DNA of 64,000 bases from NCBI GenBank assembly GCA_013360445.1, contig JABWBP010000003.1, positions 22,150-86,149 of the forward strand, in the 5' to 3' direction. Below the pieces are notes generated by a model. That model was not told the origin of the DNA and made no database searches. It saw only the letters and a program-made list of their open reading frames with translations. This document shows positions 45,900-54,052 of the stretch, piece by piece. Each line of letters begins with the position of its first letter. The first letter of the stretch is position 1. Origin of the DNA: Calditrichaceae bacterium. Lineage in GTDB: Bacteria; Calditrichota; Calditrichia; RBG-13-44-9; J075. Position numbers and translations under genes: made by a program.

Positions 45900-47756
45900 T
45901 CACGGCTTCTTCAGCAAATCCTTCAACAAATTTCCCCCCGCGCCCTTGATCTTGTTCTCGATGTCCTTCTGCACCTGCTTCACCTGGTCGTCGTACTTTT
46001 TCAGCTCGCTCTCCACTTTCTGCAACTGCCCGGTCAGCAACTGCTCTTTTTCCGCGATCAGGGCGTCCAATTGCTGTTTGTATTTGGCGGCCTCCCGGTT
46101 GACCCGCTCTTCCAACTGCTGGCGGGCCAGTTGAAGCTCCCCGGCCAGGGCGGTTTTCAACTGATCCGCCACCAAATTATCTAAGTTGCTGCTGATGGAA
46201 AATTTGAAATCCCCGGCCTGCTGGCGGGCGGCGGCTTTGAAGCTGACCTCCTTGATCGCGGCGGCAATGGAGCGGCTGATCCGCTGCAGCCGTTGATCCA
46301 ACTTTGCGGCGCTGTCCAGGGGCGCAAAAGCAAGCTGGGTTCCATTGAACTGCACGTCGGCCCGGAAATCCCCCCCGGCAAAGTCCACCGCCGCCTGAAT
46401 GAATCCCTTTCCCCGTTCGATTTTGGAGGGAAGCAGCTCGAAACTGCTCAGCTTGACGTTTTGCAGGGGAATTTGCGCCAGGTTCAGGGTAATGTTCTCT
46501 TTGGAAACATCTCCTAAGTAATCTAAGGTTGCGTCCAATTTCAGGGAGGCCTGGTCCTGCCGGGTTCCGCCGATGTCGAAGATGGTCGGCTGGCCGATGA
46601 TTTTCTGGTCGGATACGATGTTGGCGGCGTTGCCGGCAATTTGCAGCCCTTTGAGCGCCTCTCCCGAAACGGCCATTTTCTTGATCCAGAATTTGGGAGG
46701 CTCGAAGAGCTTGCCGAAATGAATATCCTGCCCTTTCAGGCGGGGGGGTTTTTCCTGTTTGGGAACCGCGGCCTGGTATTTTTCCCCGTAGTAGCGCGCC
46801 ATCCCCACGTAGCGGGTAACCGTCTCGATCTGTTGGATCACCTGCCGCCCGAACAGGATATTGGCAATATTCTTCAGCGAAAAATCGGGAAGCTTTGCCA
46901 TGCTGAGGGCCTGCTGGAAATCCGCCTGAACCCAGGCCGGAACCTGCGCCGGGAGCGCCTTCACGGCTTTCAGGTCCGCGCTAAAGTCGGTTTTGACGGC
47001 GTCGTAGGTTTGCTTGTAGCCGTTCAACTGGCTCTGTAAATCTTTGGCGGCGCCTAAGGCGCTTTGCAGCTCATTCATTCCTTTGATTTTATTGGGATCC
47101 AACGCGGCGATTTTAGCCTGAATGGCCTGGAAATCGTTCTCGTCGGGAAGATCCTGGAAGCGCGTTTCCCACTGCTGGTATTTCTGCGCCCCCAAGTTGC
47201 GCAGGGAGTCGATCTTTTGCGGGCTTTTCAAGTTCAGCACCGCGAAAATGCTGTCCACCTCGATCTTTTTCCCGGCCATCTGCGCCAATTGAAACAGGGG
47301 CTGTTGGGAAAGCTCGTTTTCGAGATTTTTTTGAATCTCGCGCACGAACGCCGGGGTTGACGATCCTTCCGCGCCGGTTTTGCCGGGCAGCCTCCCGTCG
47401 GTTTCCCGGGGGGTGTTGAAGCGCAAGCCGGTCAGCGCGAAATTCTCGATGTTGATCTTTTTCGAGAGCAGCGGCAGCAGGTCGATGTCGAAATCGCAGC
47501 CCGCGGTCTCGAAGAGGTTGGCCATGGTGTTGGCCGGATCGGTCACCTGCAAACGCTTCCAGCGCATCTGCAATCCTGTAAGGGACAAATGCACCCCGTC
47601 GAATTCCACCTTTGCCCCGACCATGTCGGAGCCGTAGGCTTCCATCTGCCTTTCCAGCCAGCGGTCGGTAAAGATAAAGGACAGGGCGATAATAATGCCG
47701 GCCAGCGCCAGCAGAAAAATGATCCCCTTCCAGCGAATGATGTTTTTCAGAGGCAC
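45900..47756 (-). CDS. TIGR03545-family membrane-anchored protein
   Basis: The protein has about 618 residues. A transmembrane helix lies near the N-terminus (GIIFLLALAGIIIALSFIF). An AsmA-like beta region follows (GAKVEFDGVHLSLTGLQMRWKRLQV, FDIDLLPLLSKKINIENFALTGLRF). Long helical, coiled-coil stretches occur in the middle and at the C-terminus (LEERVNREAAKYKQQLDALIAEKEQL). This is the layout of the TIGR03545 family of unknown function. GTG at 47756 with GGGAGAA upstream is preferred; the frame to 47822 lies in a repeat. The TIGR03546-type gene lies upstream on the same strand, and the two families usually occur together. Confidence 0.85.
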   Translation of the reverse strand: MPLKNIIRWKGIIFLLALAGIIIALSFIFTDRWLERQMEAYGSDMVGAKVEFDGVHLSLTGLQMRWKRLQVTDPANTMANLFETAGCDFDIDLLPLLSKKINIENFALTGLRFNTPRETDGRLPGKTGAEGSSTPAFVREIQKNLENELSQQPLFQLAQMAGKKIEVDSIFAVLNLKSPQKIDSLRNLGAQKYQQWETRFQDLPDENDFQAIQAKIAALDPNKIKGMNELQSALGAAKDLQSQLNGYKQTYDAVKTDFSADLKAVKALPAQVPAWVQADFQQALSMAKLPDFSLKNIANILFGRQVIQQIETVTRYVGMARYYGEKYQAAVPKQEKPPRLKGQDIHFGKLFEPPKFWIKKMAVSGEALKGLQIAGNAANIVSDQKIIGQPTIFDIGGTRQDQASLKLDATLDYLGDVSKENITLNLAQIPLQNVKLSSFELLPSKIERGKGFIQAAVDFAGGDFRADVQFNGTQLAFAPLDSAAKLDQRLQRISRSIAAAIKEVSFKAAARQQAGDFKFSISSNLDNLVADQLKTALAGELQLARQQLEERVNREAAKYKQQLDALIAEKEQLLTGQLQKVESELKKYDDQVKQVQKDIENKIKGAGGNLLKDLLKKP

Positions 47757-47806
47757 GGTTGTTCTCCCGATTTGCTTCGATATGCTTTTGTAACTATTCA
47801 GGCATC

Positions 47807-47942
47807 TTGCCACAGAGAGCACAGAGATATAAAAAGCTTGCTAAAAAAACCTGTTTGGTAGAAAAAGATGTTCCACAAGCAGGGAAGGATACCCAAAATT
47901 CTTCCTCTGTGGCCTCTGTGATCTCTGTGGCTGAATAGTAAC
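47807..47942. repeat. Intergenic hairpin repeat (CTCTGTGG family)
   Basis: Left words CCACAGAGAGCACAGAGAT pair with right words CCTCTGTGATCTCTGTGG. The 56 bases at 47887-47942 recur, inverted and interrupted, at 63904-63982. Confidence 0.7.
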
Positions 47943-47969
47943 ATGCTTTTTTATGTTTCAAGGTAAACG

Positions 47970-48085
47970 CGATGCGTGAAACGTGAGGCGTAACTGTTAT
48001 GGTAGCGCGTATTTCGTAATGCGTATTTCGTATTCCGTTTTACGCAATACGCATTACGTATCACGTTTCACGTTTCACGCATTCT
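47970..48085. repeat. TACGCATTACG word repeats
   Basis: Words such as GCGTATTTCGTAATGCG and GTATTCCG alternate with CGCAATACGCATTACG and CACGTTTCACG. The block fills the spacer between the TIGR03546 and TIGR03545 genes. Together with the CTCTGTGG hairpin it accounts for most of the 47757-48092 spacer; no gene is seen. Confidence 0.6.
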
Positions 48086-48092
48086 CCCCTTC

Positions 48093-48617
48093 TCACTGGG
48101 TCAGCGCGGAAATGCGCTCGTATAGTTCGTACACTTTGGAGGCTTTGATCCATTTGATCCATTTCCAGTTTTTGACCCGCTCCTCGTATTTTTCCCGGTA
48201 ATTGACCACGAATTTTTTCACCGCGATGAATACCGGAACCGCCAGCAGCAGCGAAACCACGATGCTCCCTATGTAAACGGTATTGTTGAAACTGGTATAG
48301 GGAACCAGGGGCGCGTGGTAGAGATAGGTCCAGAGCGGCTTCAACCATTGCACCTCCGCTAACAGCCAGTACCCTAATTGATGGATCAGCGGGTCGGCCA
48401 GGAAGACCACCATGCTGAAAACCGCGTAGGCCAGCAGGGCGGATGCGATATTGAGGTTGAAGATAATGAGGATGAGAACCAGGAAGACGCCGAACAGGCT
48501 CCAAAACGGGGCCATTCCCATGATCATCCCCAGGATAAATCCTCCGGCAATCTGGTTGGGCGACTCATTGGAGCGCAGGATTTTCAGGATTTTGCTGAAA
48601 ATGTTTAAGAAGAACAT
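48093..48617 (-). CDS. TIGR03546/DUF2062-like membrane protein
   Basis: The protein has 174 residues with four or so hydrophobic helices: AGGFILGMIMGMAPFWSLFGVFLVLILIIF, ASALLAYAVFSMVVFLADPLI and VYIGSIVVSLLLAVPVFIAV. The start NQIAGGFILGMIMGMAP is typical of the DUF2062-related TIGR03546 family. A charged C-terminal segment follows. The protein is presumably in the inner membrane and works with the TIGR03545 protein encoded downstream; the joint function is not known. Confidence 0.85.
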   Translation of the reverse strand: MFFLNIFSKILKILRSNESPNQIAGGFILGMIMGMAPFWSLFGVFLVLILIIFNLNIASALLAYAVFSMVVFLADPLIHQLGYWLLAEVQWLKPLWTYLYHAPLVPYTSFNNTVYIGSIVVSLLLAVPVFIAVKKFVVNYREKYEERVKNWKWIKWIKASKVYELYERISALTQ

Positions 48618-48785
48618 CGCAGCTCTCTACGTTTAAGTTTGGATAAAAATACAAAGTTTTCCGAAAACTAAAAAGCGAATTTTATTATCGGCCGCCCGGG
48701 GCAGCGGCAAATAACCTCTTCGGTTTGAAAACGCCGCGATTATTCTTATATTCTTCCCGCAAAAAGAATCGCGAGGTAATTTTAT

Positions 48786-49304
48786 TTGAGCAAAATGATT
48801 TTCACAGGATGGTTGTTGATGCTTTCGTTAACCCTGTTTTCCCACGCACAGGAAGCCGGGCTGATTCAATTCGAGATGAAAGACCAGTTCGATTCGCTCT
48901 ACAGCCATGAAGGGCTGGCCAACCGCGTGGTCATCCTCATCGGCAGCGATAAAGATGGCAGCCCTTTCAACAGCGTGTGGGGCAAAGCCCTGCATGATTC
49001 CCTGCAAACCCATCCCGCTTTCGAGCAGATCCGTTTTCTGCCCGTGGCGGACCTGCGGGGGGTTCCTTTTTTTATGAAAGGGTTCGTAAAAGGCCACTTT
49101 CCGAAAGAAAAAGAGCGCCGGGTGCTCCTGGACTGGGGAGGAAAATTTGCCAAAACCTACCGTTTCACTTCTAAAATGTCGAACATTATTATCTTTGACC
49201 GGAACGGGGAACTAATTTACCAAACTACCGCCCGCGAACTGCACCCGGAAACACTGGCCGCGATGCTGAAAATGCTCAGAAAGGTACTCGAGGAAAGGGC
49301 TTAA
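48786..49304 (+). CDS. Exported thioredoxin-fold-like (YtfJ-type) protein
   Basis: The protein has 172 residues. A signal peptide ends LFSHAQ. The rest looks like a thioredoxin-fold domain of the YtfJ/redoxin type (FDSLYSHEGLANRVVILIGSDKDG, RFLPVADLRGVPFFMKGFVK, VLLDWGGKFAKTYRF, NIIIFDRNGELIYQT). No CxxC motif is present, so redox catalysis is unlikely. TTG at 48786 has GAGG nine bases upstream; ATG at 48795 is the alternative. It is a single gene flanked by repeat-rich spacers. Function unknown. Confidence 0.65.
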   Translation: MSKMIFTGWLLMLSLTLFSHAQEAGLIQFEMKDQFDSLYSHEGLANRVVILIGSDKDGSPFNSVWGKALHDSLQTHPAFEQIRFLPVADLRGVPFFMKGFVKGHFPKEKERRVLLDWGGKFAKTYRFTSKMSNIIIFDRNGELIYQTTARELHPETLAAMLKMLRKVLEERA

Positions 49305-49335
49305 AATAGCGCACTCCGGAGAAAAACTCCCATGG

Positions 49336-49426
49336 GGAAGCTTTGCTTCCTCAATTGCGTTGTGCGGTACAATGCTCGTCACGATGCTCTGCATCGTGAC
49401 GCCAGGGGCGGGAAGCTCTGCTTCCC
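49336..49426. repeat. Three consecutive GC-loop-GC hairpins
   Basis: The first is GGAAGC/GCTTCC with loop TTT (49336-49350). The second is CGTCACGATGC/GCATCGTGACG with loop TCT (49377-49401). The third is GGGAAGC/GCTTCCC with loop TCT (49410-49426). All share the XXXGC-loop-GCXXX form. They fill the gap before the DUF4412 gene. Confidence 0.75.
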
Positions 49427-49506
49427 ATTCATCCCGGTAATTGTCAAAAACCACGTGATAGGACACTCTATAAACCCATAAAACCATTCACCCAGAGGAG
49501 AAAGTT

Positions 49507-50400
49507 ATGAAGAGATTCAAAGGGATTTACGCTCTGATACTGGCCGCGGGGCTTATTATTTCCGGCCTGCACGCCCAGGTGATGATCGCCAGCCAGACCA
49601 CCACGATAGACATGGATGCGAAGGAAACCAGCACCAGCAATATCTATATTGATAAAGACCGCCTGTGCATGGAAACCCAATCCGGGGACGAGCACACTGT
49701 GGCGGTGCTGCGTCCCGGCCCGGTGATGTACGTAATGGATTTAACCAGGGGCACCTACATGGAGATCACCAAACAGGATATGGACCGCATGAAAGCGATG
49801 GCCAAAGACGCGAACTCGAAAATGGCCGAGCAGCAAAAGCAGATGGAGCCCCAAATGGAACAAATGCGCAAGCAGATGGAAGAGCAAATGAAGAACATGA
49901 CCCCGGAGCAGCGCAAAGCCATGGAGCAATATATGCCCAAGGGCATGATGGATATGGCCAGGGAACCGGAAAAGACGGTTTACAAAAAAGTCGCCGGGGG
50001 GGTAAAGGCCGGTCAGTGGACTTGCGATAAATACGAAGGTTTCGAAGGCGCGGAGAAAGTGGAAGAGGTGTGGGCTACGGACCCCGCCAAATTAGGGCTG
50101 AACGAAAGCGATTTGAAGGTGTTCGAACAATTCGGCGAGCTTTTCAGCGGTTTTGGAGATGAACAGGATCGCAACCTGTTCAAAATCGGCTCCAAAGAAT
50201 TTGAAGCGGAACAGGGATTCCCCGGCGTGCCGGTAAAGACCATCAACTACTCCGGCGGCGAGGTGGAGAGCACCGAAGAGATCGTAAAGATCGAGCGGAA
50301 GAGCGGTTTCGATGACGCCCTTTTCCAGGTGCGCCCGAATCTGAAGAAAACCAGCATGATGGAGCAGATGCAAAAGGGAATGAAGGACATGCAGGAGTAA
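49507..50400 (+). CDS. DUF4412-type exported protein
   Basis: The protein has 297 residues. A signal peptide ends ISGLHAQ. A beta domain (TSTSNIYIDKDRLCMETQSGDEHTVAVLRPGPVMYVMDLTRGTYMEIT) is followed by a methionine- and glutamine-rich helical segment (MAEQQKQMEPQMEQMRKQMEEQMKNMTPEQRKAMEQYM). A second beta part follows (GGVKAGQWTCDKYEGF). This resembles DUF4412 envelope proteins of unknown function. Methionine content in the middle is striking and could bind metal ions or suit an oxidising site. ATG at 49507 has GAGGAGAAAG upstream. A terminator follows. Confidence 0.75.
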   Translation: MKRFKGIYALILAAGLIISGLHAQVMIASQTTTIDMDAKETSTSNIYIDKDRLCMETQSGDEHTVAVLRPGPVMYVMDLTRGTYMEITKQDMDRMKAMAKDANSKMAEQQKQMEPQMEQMRKQMEEQMKNMTPEQRKAMEQYMPKGMMDMAREPEKTVYKKVAGGVKAGQWTCDKYEGFEGAEKVEEVWATDPAKLGLNESDLKVFEQFGELFSGFGDEQDRNLFKIGSKEFEAEQGFPGVPVKTINYSGGEVESTEEIVKIERKSGFDDALFQVRPNLKKTSMMEQMQKGMKDMQE

Positions 50401-50410
50401 ACATCCCTCT

Positions 50411-50476
50411 GGCAGAATGATTGATCTGGCAGAATAATTTTTCAATCATTCTGCCGATCAATTATTCTGCCATAAA
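50411..50476. repeat. GGCAGAATGATT word palindrome
   Basis: CTGGCAGAATGATTGAT and TGGCAGAATAATT pair with AATCATTCTGCCGAT and AATTATTCTGCCA. It directly follows the DUF4412 gene and precedes its terminator. Confidence 0.65.
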
Positions 50477-50482
50477 AAATTT

Positions 50483-50500
50483 AGGGCTTTCGCCCTTTTT
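50483..50500 (+). terminator. Rho-independent terminator after the DUF4412 gene
   Basis: GGGC (50484-50487) and GCCC (50492-50495) flank a TTTC loop. An A-T pair extends the stem, and five T follow. It lies between convergent genes. Confidence 0.65.
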
Positions 50501-50543
50501 ATTGTACCACTGAACGCTAATGTGTTTCAATAACTCTGTGCGC

Positions 50544-53414
50544 TCAGTTGGGTACATTATTTTTTTCTGGCTCCCTCAACGAATAACTGAGCTGCGCCAG
50601 CGCCAACCGCCCGATCTTGGGCGCGCCCACGAATTCCCGGTGCTGGTAATCGAAGAGGTTGTTCACCGTAACATCCAGCCGCAAGCCGGGAATGAGCTTC
50701 CCGAAGCTGCGCCCCACATTCACATCAAAAACGATATACTGCTCTACCCCGCCTCTTCCGGTTCCGTACGGCTCCGGCAGCCCCCCCAGGTACGGCCCGC
50801 TCTGCACCGGAAATCCCCGAACGTAGCGCCCGGCGACGCCCCAGGACCATCCCTTCGGGTGGTGATAAAGCACCCCGAATTTAGTCTTGAAAGTGGGAGC
50901 GTTCAACGCCAGGCTCAGCTTCGTGTGGGTTTCTTTCAGCTCTTTGTTATCGAAGAAATCATCGCTGATAAAGGAAAGATTCCAGAACAGGGTATAGTCA
51001 TAATGGGGCATATACTGCAGGTCGATGTCGAATCCCCAGTACTGCACTTTTCCGAAGTTCCGGTAGGTCAGCAATCCGCCGATGGCCGTGGGGCTGCTCA
51101 CCGGGGTCACGCCGCTTCCGTCTTCACCCGGGTCCGGCTGCACGATGCCGGAGGGGGTTTGGCTGTAGAGATGGGTCATCAAACCGACCGTGGCCGACGG
51201 CCCGATCCCCAGTTCCCGGACCAGTTGCTCCACCGCCGGATCTCCGGAGGTAATGAAATCCAGCACCTGCTCGCGCACGTAATCCTCCGGCAGATACACC
51301 AAAGGGGTTTCCAGCAGCAAGGGGCTGATGAAGTTTTTCTTCTGCGCATAAAAAGCATTGATTCCCACTAAAAAGCGGTTTTTGAACAGGCCTTTGTAAC
51401 CGGCTTCCAAGGTTTGGGTGGAGGGCATTTTGAGCGCCGGGACGTCCCTCGGCCCCGAAACCGGTTCGTACCCTAAAGCGCTGTTGGCGGGAAGGCCTAA
51501 GATGCCGGGTGCGGTTTCCCCGCTTTTCAGCGCCTCCCGGCCCATTAATTCCAACAATTCCACCAGCGTTTCCCGCTGCTCCGCATCCAACCGCCGCAAA
51601 TCCGCGGGAATGTTGCTTTCCGGCCCGGAAAACAGCGCCCCGGTAGCCTGGGCGGTATTCAAATAGCCCAGCGCAGCCGGAAATTCGTCCAGGGGAACGA
51701 AATCGCCGAACGGATTGGGCTGCAAATCCGGCAGCGCCGCCATCACCGCCACCTCGCGATTGCCGTGGAATCCGTTGAAGGTAAATCCCCGGCTGGCCCC
51801 CCGCCCCTGGAGGATCAATTCGTAACCCCCGCTCTGGTTCAGCAGCACCCGGCGAAGGGGAAAATCCAGGAAAAGAGAGGGGTAAGCGGGCATGGAAATC
51901 GCCTGGTTGAAGGTTAAGCGGGTATAATGGGCGGGATGGAGTTTATACACCAGCGCCGCCCGGGGGGAAATTTTTACCTCCTCGAAGAGGTCGTTGTAAT
52001 CCCCGCGCAGCGCCAGGGTGAAATCCAGCCGGGGAGAAATTTTGTAAAGGGAGTGAAGATAGCCGCCGATTTCCTGCACTTCGTCATTTTCTTCGTTGCG
52101 GCCGTAAATGCCGCCCCCGGTTTGCGGCCGGGTCACTTTCACGTCGCCCCCGGCGAGCACCCGCAAACGCCCGTCCGAAAAATGGAAATCATACTGCGCC
52201 TGCCCGCGCGCCTGCTGGCTTTGGTCTGCCACCGAGGTATCCAGCCCGTAGAGGAATAGCTGCCCGGCGGTCATGCGATTCATATAGCCCTGGGCAAAAA
52301 AACGCCCGGCCTGCACCATAATTTGCCCGTAAGAATGCACCAGGCTGTCCGCGTAGGCAGCGCCCAGGGGGGTGAGCAGATTTTCTTTGACCACCGCCCA
52401 ACCCCCGTTGGCGGTGATGCGGGCGCTGCTGCCGATTTTGAATTGCAGCTGGGCGTTGGCGTTCATTTTCTTATAATCATAGCGGCGTTCCACCCCGGGA
52501 GCGTCCGCATCGAGCTGCTGTTCGTCGAAGTGATCCTGCGGATCCAATTCCCAGTCCCGGCCTTCCGCGTACTGCCCGGTAATCTTGAAACCCGCCACCC
52601 CGCCGATGGAAGCCGCCCCGCGCAAAGTCGCGAACCTGGCGGAGCGCTCTCCCCCGCCGATGCTAAGCGCCAGACCGGGGTGGGTAAAGGGATTTTTGGA
52701 AATAAAATGCACCACCCCGGATTCCCCGCCGGGGCCGTAGAGCGCAGAGATCGGGTCATTGAGCGCCTCGATGCGGTAAATGTCGCTCGTGACCAGGGGC
52801 ATCGAGGTATAGAGGTTAACCCCTAAGGAGGGCAGGGAAGCCTGGCGGTAGTCCGCCAGCAAATAAGGAGAGGGGTTGAAGGCGGCGTTGAATCCCCGCA
52901 GGGTAATTTCCCGGCGGTCGATGCCGGTGGCGGCAATATCCGCCCCGGGCATGTTTTGCAGGAGAATATCGGGGCTGAAGGCTATTTCCCCGCGCAGCGA
53001 AGCGGCGTTGACCACCGCCGCCGCGGCCGGGGCGACCAGGGCGTTTTCCGGGCGGTGAGAAGCGCTGCGCATGATCACGGTATTGATTCCCACGGCCGTG
53101 GGCGACAGGGCGATGTTCAGGGAGTAAGCCTGCCCGGCGTTGAAGTAGCGTTCTTTCATAACCCGGCGCTGATAGCCCGGGGCGGTAATCTCCACCCGGT
53201 AGTATCCCTCCGGCATATCCAGCACCATGCTATAAATGCCTGATGAATCGGTAAAAGCGCTGAAGCCGGTTCCCAGCACCTTTACCCGGGCGCCGTACAC
53301 CGGTTTCCCGTCGTCGTCATCGCTGATGATCCCCGCCAGGGTGGCCGGGGCCTGGGAATAAGCAAACTGAACCAGCCCGATGATTACTAAAACGATATTG
53401 CGGAAGGATTTCAT
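50544..53414 (-). CDS. TonB-dependent receptor with carboxypeptidase-regulatory-like domain
   Basis: The protein has 956 residues. A signal peptide ends AYSQ. Residues about 25-110 form a CarboxypepD_reg-like domain (LAGIISDDDDGKPVYGARVKVLGTGF, GYYRVEITAPGYQRR). The plug follows (ILLQNMPGADIAATGIDRREITLRGFNAAF, IEALNDPISALYGPGGESGVVHFISKNPF) and then a 22-strand-type barrel to the end (VNNLFDYQHREFVGAPKIGR). Such receptors import siderophores, vitamins or glycans with TonB energy; the substrate is not evident. The upstream spacer 53415-53520 holds GTGATTCAT/ATGAATCAC (53437-53445 and 53489-53497), which may be regulatory. Confidence 0.9.
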   Translation of the reverse strand: MKSFRNIVLVIIGLVQFAYSQAPATLAGIISDDDDGKPVYGARVKVLGTGFSAFTDSSGIYSMVLDMPEGYYRVEITAPGYQRRVMKERYFNAGQAYSLNIALSPTAVGINTVIMRSASHRPENALVAPAAAAVVNAASLRGEIAFSPDILLQNMPGADIAATGIDRREITLRGFNAAFNPSPYLLADYRQASLPSLGVNLYTSMPLVTSDIYRIEALNDPISALYGPGGESGVVHFISKNPFTHPGLALSIGGGERSARFATLRGAASIGGVAGFKITGQYAEGRDWELDPQDHFDEQQLDADAPGVERRYDYKKMNANAQLQFKIGSSARITANGGWAVVKENLLTPLGAAYADSLVHSYGQIMVQAGRFFAQGYMNRMTAGQLFLYGLDTSVADQSQQARGQAQYDFHFSDGRLRVLAGGDVKVTRPQTGGGIYGRNEENDEVQEIGGYLHSLYKISPRLDFTLALRGDYNDLFEEVKISPRAALVYKLHPAHYTRLTFNQAISMPAYPSLFLDFPLRRVLLNQSGGYELILQGRGASRGFTFNGFHGNREVAVMAALPDLQPNPFGDFVPLDEFPAALGYLNTAQATGALFSGPESNIPADLRRLDAEQRETLVELLELMGREALKSGETAPGILGLPANSALGYEPVSGPRDVPALKMPSTQTLEAGYKGLFKNRFLVGINAFYAQKKNFISPLLLETPLVYLPEDYVREQVLDFITSGDPAVEQLVRELGIGPSATVGLMTHLYSQTPSGIVQPDPGEDGSGVTPVSSPTAIGGLLTYRNFGKVQYWGFDIDLQYMPHYDYTLFWNLSFISDDFFDNKELKETHTKLSLALNAPTFKTKFGVLYHHPKGWSWGVAGRYVRGFPVQSGPYLGGLPEPYGTGRGGVEQYIVFDVNVGRSFGKLIPGLRLDVTVNNLFDYQHREFVGAPKIGRLALAQLSYSLREPEKNNVPN

Positions 53415-53522
53415 TCCCTAATTCTCCTTGCGTGAAGTGATTCATCCGGAATCTGAATAATGCAAAAAACTGCCGAATATTCATGCAAATGAATCACAAA
53501 TTCGGGAATGAAATTTCAAAAG

Positions 53523-53615
53523 CGGAGAGGGTGGGATTCGAACCCACGGTCCTCCTTGCGAAGGACAACGGTTTTTCCCGAGGGGATAAACTGAGACCGC
53601 CCGACTCAACCACTC
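53523..53615 (-). pseudogene. tRNA-Ser remnant A (5' end lost, anticodon loop interrupted)
   Basis: The variable arm, T-arm and 3' acceptor strand are identical to those of the intact tRNA-Ser at 53866-53954. The 5' acceptor strand is missing: homology starts at GAGTGGTTGA in the D-arm, right after the GIY-YIG stop codon. The anticodon loop carries 16 extra bases, containing GTTTTTCCC/GGGATAAAC with loop GAG (plus strand 53571-53591). It cannot form a mature tRNA. Confidence 0.8.
53571..53591. repeat. Triloop mini-palindrome in tRNA remnant A
   Basis: Nine-base arms GTTTTTCCC (53571-53579) and GGGATAAAC (53583-53591) flank a GAG loop, with one mismatch. It sits where the intact tRNA-Ser has its CGA anticodon. 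Related copies are at 53990-54010, 54037-54052 and 58355-58372. Confidence 0.75.
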
Positions 53616-53620
53616 CCCAA

Positions 53621-53863
53621 TTAAATGATGTTATTCTCCTTCAACCAGGCGTAGCCTTCCGGTGATTTGAAAAATCTCTCCCGCAAGAGAGCTTCCGATT
53701 GGGTAGGAAACTCTTCAAAATAGTGAAGTTCGAATGGCCGGCGGTTTTTGGTCGAACGCACTTTCCCGCCGTTGTGAGACTTCAAGCGTTTCTTTAAATC
53801 GGAAGTGCTTCCGTAATAATAACGATGGTCTTTCAGGCTTTTCAAAATGTAGGCATAAAACAT
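53621..53863 (-). CDS. GIY-YIG nuclease-domain protein
   Basis: The protein has 80 residues, typical of small UvrC-like single-domain members. MFYAYILKSLKDHRYYYGSTSDLKKRLKSHNGG contains the modified GIY-YIG core (AYIL...YYYG). FELHYFEEFPTQSEALLRERFFKSPEGYAWL carries the conserved Glu and hydrophobic tail. ATG at 53863 lies only two bases after the 3' end of the intact tRNA-Ser; longer frames would translate the tRNA itself. No ribosome site is possible between them, so a leaderless mRNA after tRNA processing is conceivable. It ends at the edge of tRNA remnant A. It is probably part of a tRNA-associated mobile cassette (inference). Confidence 0.85.
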   Translation of the reverse strand: MFYAYILKSLKDHRYYYGSTSDLKKRLKSHNGGKVRSTKNRRPFELHYFEEFPTQSEALLRERFFKSPEGYAWLKENNII

Positions 53864-53865
53864 AG

Positions 53866-53954
53866 CGGAGAGGGTGGGATTCGAACCCACGGTCCTCCTT
53901 GCGAAGGACAACGGTTTTCGAGACCGCCCGATTCAACCACTCTCGCACCTCTCC
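53866..53954 (-). tRNA. tRNA-Ser (CGA), intact
   Basis: The gene is 89 bases. The acceptor strands GGAGAGG and CCTCTCC pair fully, with discriminator G. The D-arm is GAGTGGTTGAATC, the anticodon stem GCGGT/ACCGT holds loop CTCGAAA with anticodon CGA (plus strand 53918-53920). A long variable arm (TTGTCCTTCGCAAGGAGGACC) and T-arm GTGGGTTCGAATCCCAC complete a class II tRNA. CCA is not encoded. It is the only intact copy among three in this cluster. Confidence 0.95.
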
Positions 53955-53989
53955 GAAGATCTAATTTGTTTTCCTCCCGCAGTACAACG

Positions 53990-54010
53990 GTTTTTCCCAA
54001 TGGGATAGAC
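53990..54010. repeat. Triloop mini-palindrome in tRNA remnant C (anticodon loop)
   Basis: Arms GTTTTTCCC (53990-53998) and GGGATAGAC (54002-54010) flank an AAT loop. Compared with remnant A the loop bases differ while the arms are nearly the same. Confidence 0.75.
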
Positions 54011-54036
54011 TGAGACCGCCCGATTCAACCACTCAC

Positions 54037-54052
54037 GTTTATCCCTTTGGGA
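54037..54052. repeat. Partial triloop mini-palindrome in tRNA remnant C (D-arm side)
   Basis: GTTTATCCC (54037-54045), loop TTT, then GGGA (54049-54052). The right arm is truncated against the tRNA acceptor strand. Confidence 0.65.

Noticed and set aside
53571..53591. Insert in tRNA remnant A as a group I or group II intron
   Set aside because: At 16 extra bases it is far too short, and remnant A also lacks its 5' acceptor strand.
53483..53665. Plus-strand reading frame with the phrase GFEPTVLL over the tRNA remnant
   Set aside because: It is the antisense of a tRNA-Ser T-arm, a well-known source of false proteins.
53864..53911. N-terminal extension of the GIY-YIG protein (RRTVGSNPTLSA)
   Set aside because: It translates the tRNA-Ser T-arm and acceptor stem, so it is not a real protein segment.
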